A stretch of DNA of 64,000 bases, taken from contig JAUJNL010000008.1 in assembly GCA_030448185.1 (NCBI GenBank), positions 26,463 to 90,462 on the forward strand, read 5' to 3'. Each line of letters opens with the position of its first letter. Position 1 is the stretch's first letter. Source of the DNA: Cytophagales bacterium (lineage in GTDB: Bacteria; Bacteroidota; Bacteroidia; Cytophagales; 172606-1). Shown in pieces: positions 10,228-19,313 of the stretch. Under the pieces are notes generated by a model. It saw nothing but the letters and a program-made list of their open reading frames with translations. It made no database searches and was not told the origin of the DNA. Made by a program: the position numbers and the translations under genes.

Positions 10228-11888
10228 TTATTGATTTGCTTCCTGCTCCACCGGAAAGTATATTTTAAATTCGGTGCCTTGTTCCGGTTCGCTGTTTACT
10301 TCAATCTTACCACCCATGTTTTCCACAATTTTCTTGACAATGTAAAGCCCGATACCAGTCCCCTCAACGTGACTGTGCAATCGCTTGAACATACCAAACA
10401 TTTTAGGGATATCTTCCTCACTCACGCCGAGCCCATTGTCTTTAACCACCAGCACTTTGTAATTGCCTGATGGGTGCAGGAAGGTATGAATATCAACCTG
10501 GGGAACGCGGTCCGGCGACCGGTATTTAATGGAGTTGGAGATCAGATTATACAGGATGCTGCGGAGGTTTTTGCGGGAGAACCGGACACTGGTTACTTCC
10601 AGCCGTTCGATAATCCGGGCCTGATTTGATTCGATAAGCTCTTTAATATTCTGTTTTACCTCATCTATCAGCAGCTTTATTTCGATGTCTTCCACATCGG
10701 TAAACTCGGCGTGCTCCAGCTTCGATACTTCCGTCAGGTCATTGAGGGCATTCTTAAACTTTTCAATGGAGTGGTCCATCATTTTCACCAACTCTTCAAT
10801 GCCTTCATTTCCCGGAGGCAGCCTCTTTTTTAGCAGGATTGCCAAGCCTTCAATATTATTAATAGGCGCTTTCAGATCGTGCGAAGCCGTATAGATAAAG
10901 TTGTCCAGATCAGCGTTGATACGCCGCAAGTGATCATTGGTATGTCGGAGTTCTTTTTCAGTATTCATCAGGTCCTTCGTCCGGACTTTTACTCTTTCTT
11001 CCAGTTCATTATTAAGCCCCAGCAGATCACTATGGGCTTTTTTCAGATCTTCTTCGGCTCTTTTGCGGCGGGATATATCCTCGAAAGTAACCACCAAACC
11101 GGTATCCAATTTCACGGCCTGCTGTGCGTACCATACCTCATGCTCATCGAAAGCAAAACGCTGTTCGTGAAGCAGGGGCTCTCCTGTTTCAACTACCTTT
11201 ACGTAATATTCAAAAATACCCGCCGCTTTCAGCCCGGGAAATGCTGCATTGAGCCGTTGCCCAATCAAAGTAGCGGGATCACGCTTTAGAATTCTCCGGG
11301 TTGCCTGGTTTACCCGTACAATTTCAAAATCCTCTATTTGTCCGGAAGCATTATGAATGGCTTTTAGCGCCCAAATCGCATTGAGGGAAGCATCCAATAC
11401 CCGTTCTACCAGATCCTGGGATTGCTTTAGCAACTGGTTTTTCTGCTGCAGCTCTTTATTCTGTAAGTAAATCTTAATAAACGCCTTGACCTTGGCCCGG
11501 GTGATACCCGGATTGAGTGGTTTAAAGAGAAAATCTACGGCTCCCGACTCAAACCCCTTTATTACCTTGTGGTGATCGTGATCAATGGCCGTGACAAAAA
11601 TGATGGGGATATTACTGGTGCGGGAATTGTTTTTAAGCAGCCGGGCTACTTCAAACCCATCCATACCGGGCATCTGCACGTCTAGCAGGATAAGAGCAAT
11701 TTCTTCCTTAATCGCAATTTTAAGTGCTTCTTCCCCCGAAAGGCAGAGGATGTAATGGGTGTTATCCTCGCCGGTACGCAATACAGTTTCCAGTGTAATA
11801 AGATTTTCTACTCGGTCGTCAACCAGAGTACGCTGACTGCCGTCGATACGACTTCCTCTGTATTGTGACTTGCTTTACTTTCAATCAT
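10228..11888 (-). pseudogene. Receiver-PAS-histidine kinase, single-base frameshift in the receiver
   Basis: Last gene of a four-gene signalling set. An ATG at 11888 opens about 20 codons ending in AVSVL; the protein then continues in another frame as LVDDRVENLITLETVL and runs to 10228. One missing base near 11824-11829 accounts for this; restored, the product is about 553 aa. Domains: receiver with phospho-acceptor Asp in LILLDVQMPGMDG, PAS (about residues 165-280), coiled coil, then a kinase core with TASHDLKAPINN (His about 338) and an HATPase domain with DNGLGV and GTGIGLYIVKK. A downstream start at 11781 would lose the acidic pocket DD. Either a sequence error or a recent mutation. Confidence 0.8.
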
Positions 11889-11943
11889 GAATGCTAATAA
11901 GTAGATTTTTCCACTGACTCTGTCTGTTTAAGCTTCCCTGGAC

Positions 11944-11997
11944 TAAAACCCGGGGCAATAGTTGCTTGTTGACATCCGGGTTAAAATCCGGAGCAAT
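11944..11997. repeat. Short direct repeat in the cheB-kinase spacer
   Basis: TAAAACCCGGGGCAAT (11944-11959) and TAAAATCCGGAGCAAT (11982-11997) match at 14 of 16 positions, 38 bp apart. They lie between the CheB gene and the receiver-kinase start. Could be a regulatory pair or a decayed repeat. Confidence 0.5.
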
Positions 11998-12058
11998 CTA
12001 ATCCTGTATCATCCTTCTTGCCTTTTACTTCGAACACCGTCCATCGAACTTCAGATCT

Positions 12059-12649
12059 TTATGACTTACCCCCAGTCCATTGCAATTCCTGATGCATTTG
12101 TAGCAGCAGTTGGCTGATCTGGTCAATGCGCATCACCTGCCGGACCGGGCAAAGCTGTAAAGCGGCTCTAGGCATGGTATCTGCTTCGGCTTCACTTGGG
12201 TCCTGAATGATGGCCAGGCCGCCCCGGTCAGCAATGATTTTCAGGCCGGATGCCCCGTCCACATTAGCCCCGGTCAGCAGCACTCCCACCAACCGGGGCC
12301 CGTATACTTCTGCCGCACTTTCAAATGTCACATCAATGGAAGGCCTCGAATGATGTACCGGCGCTGAAAGGTCCAGCGAGAACGTATAATCCTGTTCTAC
12401 CGGCACATGATAATTGGCTGGTGCAATATATAAGTAGCCCTCCTGTATTTTTTCCTTCTCCTCCACTTCCCGCACCTGCAAATGGGTGCGGTGTTGAATT
12501 ACTGATTCCAGCTCACTCTTGAAATTGCGGCCCCGGTGCAGTACCACGATCAAAGGCAAGGCAAAGCGGGCTGGCAGTCCGCTTACGATTCGTAAGATGG
12601 CTTCCAGTCCTCCCCACGACCCACCGATGACTACTGCTTCAGGCAACAC
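12059..12649 (-). CDS. cheB: CheB-type methylesterase, catalytic domain only
   Basis: Protein-glutamate methylesterase/deamidase domain of 196 aa without the usual N-terminal receiver. The triad is visible: Ser11 in GGSWGG, His38 in VVLHRG and Asp131 in LLTGANVDGASG. In classical chemotaxis CheB removes methyl groups from receptors. Here it sits next to a CheR gene and two hybrid kinases with no receptors, CheA or CheW, an arrangement seen in Cytophagales signalling clusters; its substrate may be the neighbouring kinase or another protein. Start ATG at 12649 places the active-site Ser at the expected position. Confidence 0.9.
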   Translation of the reverse strand: MLPEAVVIGGSWGGLEAILRIVSGLPARFALPLIVVLHRGRNFKSELESVIQHRTHLQVREVEEKEKIQEGYLYIAPANYHVPVEQDYTFSLDLSAPVHHSRPSIDVTFESAAEVYGPRLVGVLLTGANVDGASGLKIIADRGGLAIIQDPSEAEADTMPRAALQLCPVRQVMRIDQISQLLLQMHQELQWTGGKS

Positions 12650-12741
12650 TTTACAGGTTTTAGGTTTACGATTTCTGGTTTACAGTTTTTTGTTTCCGGT
12701 TGCCCAAATTGTTCGTTATTCAAACAGTGACGCTATAAATA

Positions 12742-12806
12742 CCAGACGCTCTGTTACCCAAACAACAGACGTGATACACCAATAACAGACGTGATAAATC
12801 ACGTCT
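12742..12806. repeat. Tandem AACAGACGTGATA repeat ending in a perfect palindrome, cheR-cheB spacer
   Basis: The word AACAGACGTGATA occurs at 12763 and 12784, with a more degenerate copy (CCAGACGCTCTGTTA) before them. The last copy runs into a 20-bp perfect palindrome AGACGTGATAAATCACGTCT at 12787-12806. Nearby 12829-12860 has iterated CGAACATC/GAAATCGAAA words. The spacer is about 220 bp inside an apparent operon. Possible roles: processing hairpin, protein binding site or intergenic repeat. Confidence 0.65.
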
Positions 12807-12870
12807 CTACTACGCATTAATTTTTCAATCGAACATCGAACATCAGAAATCGAAAATATCCGAAATCCAT

Positions 12871-13686
12871 TTAAACCCGCTTACGGTAAATCTTTTCAAC
12901 CTTGTCTGCTACTTCAAAGTAACTCGCCTGCGGCGACAAACTAATGCTTTCTTTCTTGCCCAGACACAGATAGCCCAGATTAATCAGGCTGTTCAGAAAT
13001 AAATCATATACCCGCTCCTGCAGCGGCCGATCAAAGTAGATCAGCACATTGCGGCAAATTACCAGGTGGAACTCGTTAAACGAACTGTCAGTAGCGAGAT
13101 TATGCGGATAGAAAACCACGTTTTTGATCAGGTCGCTGTTAAACTTCACATAGCCATACCGGGCTGTATAGTAATCCGCAAAATCATGCAAACCACCGGC
13201 CAGATGATAATTACGAATGTACTCCTTCATGGATGATAATGGATAAATGCCGTCCCGGGCCTGTTGCAGCACTTTCTGGTTTACGTCAGTGGCGTATATT
13301 TTGGTTCGCTCCAGCAGGTTTTCTTCCTTCAACATAATGGTCAGCGAGTAGAGCTCCTCCCCGGTGGAGCAGCCAGCATCCCAAATTTTGATATAAGGGT
13401 ACGTAGACAACATAGGAACTACATTCCGGCGGAGGGCTACGAAAAAAGAAGGGTCGCGGAACATCTCGGTGACATTGACGGTAAGCTCCTGCAGAAACAC
13501 TTCGAAAAAGGCAGGACTTTGCCCCACTTTTTCCTCCAGAACCGAAATACCCGGAATACTGTGGTTGGTCAGAAAACGACCGATCCGCCGGTACAGCGAT
13601 GCCCGCGAATAGCCAGATAAATCATAGCCGTAAGTCCCGGCTATCACTTGTATTAATTTTTCAGCCTCGTTCTTCTCAAAAAGCAT
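12871..13686 (-). CDS. cheR: CheR-type SAM-dependent protein methyltransferase
   Basis: Methylates glutamates on receptor-like proteins using S-adenosylmethionine. 271 aa with both expected domains: the N-terminal helical domain (YGYDLSGYSRASLYRRIGRFL, about residues 17-37) and the Rossmann methyltransferase domain with the SAM motif WDAGCSTGEELYSL and VICRNVLIYFDRPLQ near the C-terminus. The ATG at 13686 was chosen over one at 13731 because the extra residues are encoded by the low-complexity spacer. It stands between the large hybrid kinase and cheB on the same strand. Confidence 0.9.
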   Translation of the reverse strand: MLFEKNEAEKLIQVIAGTYGYDLSGYSRASLYRRIGRFLTNHSIPGISVLEEKVGQSPAFFEVFLQELTVNVTEMFRDPSFFVALRRNVVPMLSTYPYIKIWDAGCSTGEELYSLTIMLKEENLLERTKIYATDVNQKVLQQARDGIYPLSSMKEYIRNYHLAGGLHDFADYYTARYGYVKFNSDLIKNVVFYPHNLATDSSFNEFHLVICRNVLIYFDRPLQERVYDLFLNSLINLGYLCLGKKESISLSPQASYFEVADKVEKIYRKRV

Positions 13687-13790
13687 ACTGGGTACTGGGT
13701 AACAGAAAATTATCATTGATTGAACAGTCATCGGGAAAAGGACCTTCAGGTAAAACTAATGACTGATTCCCTAATACCTGCACCCAATAC
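13687..13790. repeat. Intergenic word hairpin (GGGTACTGGGTA / TACCTAATACCC)
   Basis: The right side of this 104-bp spacer repeats ACCCAATACCTAATACCCA (about 13778-13799), and the left side TACTGGGTACTGGGTAAC (about 13686-13703) is roughly its inverse. Both arms are made of short reiterated words. Same style as the spacers at 21.5, 26.3, 47.2 and 48.5 kb. Confidence 0.5.
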
Positions 13791-16700
13791 CTAATACCCA
13801 TTATACAACCATACCCGCATCAGAGCCAGTAATTTGTCCGTATCAATGGGCTTTGAAATGTAATCCGAAGCACCAGCCTCCAGGCATTTTTCTTTATCCC
13901 CTTTCATAGCTTTGGCGGTCAGGGCTATGACCGGCAGGTTTTTCCAGGCCGGATTCTGGCGGATATGACGGGTCGCTTCAATCCCATCCATCTCAGGCAT
14001 CATTACATCCATCAGCACGATATCAATGCCCTTTTCCGTATTCATGGTATCTAACGCTTCTTTGCCATCATTGGCTACCACAATTTTCATGTGATGACTT
14101 TCGAGCAGACTGAATAGTGAATACACATTCCGCACATCATCGTCTACCACCAGCACTTTTTTATCCTTGAGAATTTCTTCCGGAATATGAAGCTTCATCT
14201 TAAAAGATTCATCTCCGGGAAGTTGTTCATTTACTTTATGTAGGAAAAGCTGTACTTCATCGAGCAGACGGATGTAGGAGAACTGATTTTTGATGATAAT
14301 GGTATTGGCGTATTTTTTCAGTCTCGCTTCCTCTTTTTCCGACAGATCTTTACCCGAATACACAATGATCGGCAGGTCTTTCCCTTCCTTACGGACTTTT
14401 TCCATCAATTCGTATCCTCCCGTATCAGGCAGGTTCAGGTCCAGGATCACGCAATCCACCTTTTCTTTACGCAACTGATCAAGGGCTTGTTCGCCGGTCA
14501 GGGCCGGTAGGGTCTGAATGCCATGGGCGGCCAGCAACTCGGTAACGGCAGTATTTTCCCCTTCATTGTCTTCTACTACCAGCACTTTACGAATGGTTTT
14601 CCCTTCTCCACGTACGGTACCAAAGGCTTTGTCAAGCATTTCCAGGGTCACCGGCTTAGGAATAAAATCATTTCCCTTAATCTGTTCGCCCAGTGTTTCC
14701 TTATCATACGCCGACATAATGTGTACCTGCACCGTGCAGAGCACCGGATCTCTTTTCAACTGTCCCAGCACTTCCCAGCCGGAAATATCGGGCAGGTGAA
14801 TGTCCAGCAGAATGGCATCCGGATGGTGTTTACGGGCCAGGGCCAGTCCATCAGTACCATTGTAGGCCTGCAGTACCGTAAAATGCTTAAGTGCAGCAAA
14901 GTCAGCCACGATCTGGCTAAATCCTTTATCATCTTCAATAATAAGGAGTGTTTTTTCGGGCGAGTTGGATGCTCCATTCGCCTTGCCATTGGTCACCGGC
15001 ACAATGGCCGGAAGGGCTGTCACGGCCTTGGTCACTGCCGGACTGGGGACTGCTTTTGCCGGAGGTGGCGCTTCCACGACGGGTTGCGTTTGGGGCTCGG
15101 CTTCCGCTTGGCGGAATATACGGGGCAGGTACAGGGTAAACGTACTACCAGCATTTTCCTCGCTTTGCAGGTGGATTTCGCCGCCTAACAATCCGGCCAG
15201 TTCCCGGCAGATAGCCAGTCCCAGCCCGGTTCCTCCAAAACGCCGGGTCGTAGAAGTATCAGCCTGTTGAAAGGCCTCAAATACCAGTTGCTGCTTGTCT
15301 TTGGGAATACCAATGCCGGTATCCTGCACCGAAAAGGCAATAACTTCGGCTTGTTGCCGCAAGGCTTCGTTCCGCAAGTGCCCCTTATCTGCTACCGGAT
15401 AAATGCGGAGGGTAACGGTTCCTTCTTCGGGTGTAAACTTAAACGCATTGGAAAGCAGGTTTTTGAGGATCTGCTCCAGCCGGAACCGGTCGGTATGCAT
15501 AGTTTCCGGCAGGGTATCAGCCAATTGAGTCGTGAAGGTAATGTTTCGGCTGCGGGCCGTCTGTTCAAACAGCGACTCTAAACGAATACGCCGAGGGTCG
15601 AAATCGGCCAGTTCGAGCTGAATCTGACCCGACTCGATTTTAGACAGATCCAGTATGTCATTGATGAGCTTAAGTAAATCCGATCCGGAATTATGGATAA
15701 TACTGGCGTGTTCTACCTGTTTGGGGGTCAGGTTATTATTGGTATTATCCGTCAGTAGTTTCGATAAAATAAGGATGCTGTTGAGCGGCGTACGCAACTC
15801 ATGCGACATATTGGCCAGAAACTCACTCTTATAGCGGCTGATGACTTCTACCTGTTTCATCTTCAGCTCTACGGCCTGTTTTGCCTCCTCTATTTCACGG
15901 TTTTTGATATGAATAGCCTCAAATTGCTCCTCTAACTGCTGCGTTTTTTCTTCCAGTTCCGCGTTTTTCTCCTGCAACTCCTCCTGACTTACTTTAAGTT
16001 CTTCCTCCGAAGCCTGCAACTGCTCCTTTTGCTCCCGCAGTTCCGTATTAATCTGCCGGAGTTCTTCCTGCTGGGTTTCCAGTTCTTCGGCTTGGTTCTG
16101 GGTTTCGTGTAGCAACTCCTGGGTTTTCAGGTGAATTTTGAGCGTGTGTAACACGATGGCTATTTTCTCGGCGGCGGTTTCCAGAAAACGGATTTGCCGG
16201 GGCATAAATTTTTTGCGGGAAGCCAGCTCAATCACCCCTTCCACGGTATCTTCAAAAACCACCGGGATGACAATGATATTAACCGGATCAATGCTGCTGA
16301 ATGCGGAAGTAATCCGGAGGTACTGCTGAGGCACTTCGGGGAGAACGGTTACTTTACGGTTTAAGGCAGCCTGGCCAGCTACCCCTTCGCCCAGTGAATA
16401 GGCCGGCATAACTGCCTGACCAGCGTTGAGAGCAAACCCAGCCGTGAACTGCAGCCGTTCGTAATCATTCATCAGAAACAGCGCCCCAGTATTGACATCC
16501 AGGTATTCCCCCAGGAAACGCATGATCCGTTGCGAAGCTTCCGTCAGCGTCTGGGCGCCACTCATAATACTATTAAGTTCCCCAATGCCGGAAATCTGCC
16601 AGTTACGGTTTTCATTTTCCGACGAAAACCGCTGCAGATTGTCCTTCATGCGGCTCAGGGCGTTGCTCAACACATCATTCTCATGCTGCACTTCCACTTT

Positions 16701-17864
16701 TATCGAATAATCACCCTGCTCAATGGCTTCGGCTACTTTAGTCAGATGGATATTTTTGTGCACCAGTTTCCGGAAGGATTCGGCCAGTGCCCCGATTTCA
16801 TCTTTTGAATGAATGGGAATCGAAACATCCGTGTAGCCACTACTCACTTTATCCGAAGCAGTTTTGAGTATCTGGAGTGAATCTGCAATCAGCCGGACAG
16901 TATAAGCACTCAGAGCCACTGCGGTTACCATCATCAGCAGCACAAATCCGACGTAAAAGATGACCATCCGGTTTTTCACGGCAATGGCCTCCTCCATCAG
17001 GTCCTTGATCTGACCGATGCTGTAATCTTCGACTTCTTTGAACTGCTCAATTACACTTGTGTATTTATCGTACCACATCCGCGGGTTGAGGTCACTCAAA
17101 TTAACGTTTGGGTTCCGCTTAAGCTGTGCGTGAAAAGACGTGATATCCTGGTAATGAACGCTATTAAGTTTACGCTGGTACAGCGACAAAATATCAGGCG
17201 GCGCAGTACGGGTAAACCGGCTCAGCTCTTCCGAAAAAAAAGCCTGCAGCATTTCAAATCTACTGTAATCCTGGTAGGAGAATACCTTCGCAGTCAGGGC
17301 CTGGGTCATTAGAGCTCGTAGGCGGCCTAATTGTATTTTGGCATGTACCAGGTGCACATACGCAGTAAGTAAGGCACGTACCTCCTCATCACTGATTGTA
17401 TTGGCATTAGCCTGCATCCGTTCAATCAGTTTTTCGCGGATATTGGTATTGAGGGTTTCGTAGCGGATACTATCCAGGCGGAGGTTATTGAGCTGGTCAC
17501 GGAATACGGGCAGTTCATTGAGCATCTGCATTTCCTCGGCCAGCGTATGATTACCCAGGATAAATCGCCTCAGCCTATTTACAGCCACATCGGTGTTTTG
17601 CCTTTGTACCTCCATCTCATTGCTGAAGTCAGTGCCCTTGCTGGCTACAAATGCCTGCGAAAGCGCTCTTTCTTTCTGTACCTGGTGTAACACGCCGGAT
17701 AAAATTTCTGATTCCTCCAGGGTTTCGTAGACCTTCAGCAGTTGATCCTTCTCCCGTATCTCATTAAAAATGGCCGTGATCAGAAAAAACAGCAGCGGAA
17801 TCAGCAACACGACCAGCAGGAGCAGCAATTTATCCCTGATCTTCAGATTCTTGATAAAATTCAT
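13791..17864 (-). CDS. Membrane hybrid histidine kinase with NIT-like sensor, HAMP, GAF and three receivers
   Basis: First gene of the CheR/CheB signalling set, 1357 aa. A membrane helix at about residues 12-30 and another near 300-322 enclose an all-helical periplasmic sensor of the nitrate/nitrite-sensing (NIT) type with the motif QKERALSQAF. HAMP follows (about 325-400), then GAF (about 440-585), a long coiled coil rich in Glu and Gln (590-680), HisKA with NMSHELRTPLNS (His about 688), and HATPase with GTGLGLAICRELAG. Three receivers follow with Asp in ILLDIHLPD (about 1020), VILDLNLPD (about 1137) and VLMDVMMPEMDG (about 1285). There is no HPt, so phosphotransfer must go to another protein or between receivers. 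The ligand is unknown. Confidence 0.92.
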   Translation of the reverse strand: MNFIKNLKIRDKLLLLLVVLLIPLLFFLITAIFNEIREKDQLLKVYETLEESEILSGVLHQVQKERALSQAFVASKGTDFSNEMEVQRQNTDVAVNRLRRFILGNHTLAEEMQMLNELPVFRDQLNNLRLDSIRYETLNTNIREKLIERMQANANTISDEEVRALLTAYVHLVHAKIQLGRLRALMTQALTAKVFSYQDYSRFEMLQAFFSEELSRFTRTAPPDILSLYQRKLNSVHYQDITSFHAQLKRNPNVNLSDLNPRMWYDKYTSVIEQFKEVEDYSIGQIKDLMEEAIAVKNRMVIFYVGFVLLMMVTAVALSAYTVRLIADSLQILKTASDKVSSGYTDVSIPIHSKDEIGALAESFRKLVHKNIHLTKVAEAIEQGDYSIKVEVQHENDVLSNALSRMKDNLQRFSSENENRNWQISGIGELNSIMSGAQTLTEASQRIMRFLGEYLDVNTGALFLMNDYERLQFTAGFALNAGQAVMPAYSLGEGVAGQAALNRKVTVLPEVPQQYLRITSAFSSIDPVNIIVIPVVFEDTVEGVIELASRKKFMPRQIRFLETAAEKIAIVLHTLKIHLKTQELLHETQNQAEELETQQEELRQINTELREQKEQLQASEEELKVSQEELQEKNAELEEKTQQLEEQFEAIHIKNREIEEAKQAVELKMKQVEVISRYKSEFLANMSHELRTPLNSILILSKLLTDNTNNNLTPKQVEHASIIHNSGSDLLKLINDILDLSKIESGQIQLELADFDPRRIRLESLFEQTARSRNITFTTQLADTLPETMHTDRFRLEQILKNLLSNAFKFTPEEGTVTLRIYPVADKGHLRNEALRQQAEVIAFSVQDTGIGIPKDKQQLVFEAFQQADTSTTRRFGGTGLGLAICRELAGLLGGEIHLQSEENAGSTFTLYLPRIFRQAEAEPQTQPVVEAPPPAKAVPSPAVTKAVTALPAIVPVTNGKANGASNSPEKTLLIIEDDKGFSQIVADFAALKHFTVLQAYNGTDGLALARKHHPDAILLDIHLPDISGWEVLGQLKRDPVLCTVQVHIMSAYDKETLGEQIKGNDFIPKPVTLEMLDKAFGTVRGEGKTIRKVLVVEDNEGENTAVTELLAAHGIQTLPALTGEQALDQLRKEKVDCVILDLNLPDTGGYELMEKVRKEGKDLPIIVYSGKDLSEKEEARLKKYANTIIIKNQFSYIRLLDEVQLFLHKVNEQLPGDESFKMKLHIPEEILKDKKVLVVDDDVRNVYSLFSLLESHHMKIVVANDGKEALDTMNTEKGIDIVLMDVMMPEMDGIEATRHIRQNPAWKNLPVIALTAKAMKGDKEKCLEAGASDYISKPIDTDKLLALMRVWLYNGY

Positions 17865-18114
17865 AATTCTGAACTACAAATTTTAGAGGTTACCAATAAA
17901 ACGGCCAATGCTTTTAAATACAGCGCCTTGCCCGTAGTGATTTCACCAACTGTCTACTAGTTACAGTCTGACATAACCCGTACCCGGGAAGGTTCTTTAC
18001 GAACTTAAGCATAATACGCAAAAATGGAAAAACGGGAATAGCGTATGAAGGGAGAGCATGTTGTTTTTGAAAATACCGTCACTGGTACGCTTGATGCAGA
18101 CGCAGCAGCGTAGC

Positions 18115-19116
18115 TTATCGCTTTGCTTTTTTAGACACGGGTAGTCTGATACCTCTTTCGGCCAGCCACTTTTCAGCCTGGCGGTAACTGGCGGGTAACT
18201 GTACTTCACCCTGCAGCTGGCTATCCCGGTACTGGGCCATCGTTTTCATTAGGGCTTTTCCATCAGGGGGGGCATAGGCAAAATCAGCGCCTTTCTCCAG
18301 CAGGTACGTTACGCCCTCCCATTGCTGCTTCTGCGCCATCATCAGCAATGGGGTTCTGCCGGCGTCATCCAGCACTTCGATATCAGCCCCCTGCTCAACC
18401 AGCAACCTCATATTATCAAGCCGGCCATACCGGATGGCCGTAAAAATCACTTTTTCTCCGTGGAAACCATTCCCATTCGGATTACCTCCTTTATGGAGGA
18501 AAAGGGGGAAAACATTGGAAGAGAGATAAACCACGGCTTTGCCCAGGCATAGGTTCGGATCGGCGCCCTCCTCCAGCAGAATACGCAAAGCCTCTTTATA
18601 GACGCTCTCATTGTCATTATAGCTTGCCGCTTCGATGGTAAATTCCAGAAAATTCATATTCTGTTTTCCCCTGGAATTAAGATTCAAGCCTTTGCCCACT
18701 AAAGCCCGTATCTGGCTGGTATCTCCTTTGAGAATGCTATCGGCTAGTGCTACCTGGATCCCTTTCGCAAAAAAATGTTTCCCTTGCATGGGCTCAGGTT
18801 CCCGATGGCGGATCGTGTTTTTAATGTGTATGGATAATTGCAACAGGGCAAACAGGAGAGGAATTACTCCCATGAGTCCCGACACCCAGGGAGCGGCTGG
18901 GCGCTTGCTGATAAATAAAGGCAGGGCAGCTAATACCAGAAAAAGTCCGAAAAAAAAGGCGAATTGCTGAGCTGTAGCATATCCGGCAGCCTCTGTCTCA
19001 GTAGCTACGGCGTTAAACAGGTAAAGCAGAAAAAGAACGGCATCCAGGCCGAGCAATACCCAGACGTATCTGATTAGAGAACGGCCTCCAGTTATTTGTA
19101 TATCGTCAGCAGTCAT
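18115..19116 (-). CDS. Membrane-anchored ankyrin-repeat protein
   Basis: The N-terminal third (about residues 14-110) has three or four hydrophobic helices, for example YVWVLLGLDAVLFLLYLF and FAFFFGLFLVLAALPLF. The rest carries ankyrin repeats, with units such as DSILKGDTSQIRALVGKGLNLN, EALRILLEEGADPN, LDNMRLLVEQGADIEVLDDAGRTPLLMMAQ and WEGVTYLLEKGADF. It probably binds a partner protein on the cytoplasmic face; the partner is unknown. The start is the ATG at 19116. Confidence 0.8.
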   Translation of the reverse strand: MTADDIQITGGRSLIRYVWVLLGLDAVLFLLYLFNAVATETEAAGYATAQQFAFFFGLFLVLAALPLFISKRPAAPWVSGLMGVIPLLFALLQLSIHIKNTIRHREPEPMQGKHFFAKGIQVALADSILKGDTSQIRALVGKGLNLNSRGKQNMNFLEFTIEAASYNDNESVYKEALRILLEEGADPNLCLGKAVVYLSSNVFPLFLHKGGNPNGNGFHGEKVIFTAIRYGRLDNMRLLVEQGADIEVLDDAGRTPLLMMAQKQQWEGVTYLLEKGADFAYAPPDGKALMKTMAQYRDSQLQGEVQLPASYRQAEKWLAERGIRLPVSKKAKR

Positions 19117-19313
19117 CAGTCAGGTAAAATGGTACCCCGAAGGTGTAATGGCAGATAAAAATACTGTTCCAATACATACAGGTTTTTCCCAAAACAGGAT
19201 ACTATTGATTGTCCCCCTTATTCTCTACTTAAAGAAGAAAATCAATGGCATGTTGAGAAAATACTGGTCTTTATGATAGCTGGCGGACAAAGATATCATC
19301 ATTAGCCAATAAT

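Noticed and set aside
14523..15188. 221-codon plus-strand frame inside the three-receiver kinase
   Set aside because: Antisense to a continuous kinase reading frame; composition is typical of a shadow frame.
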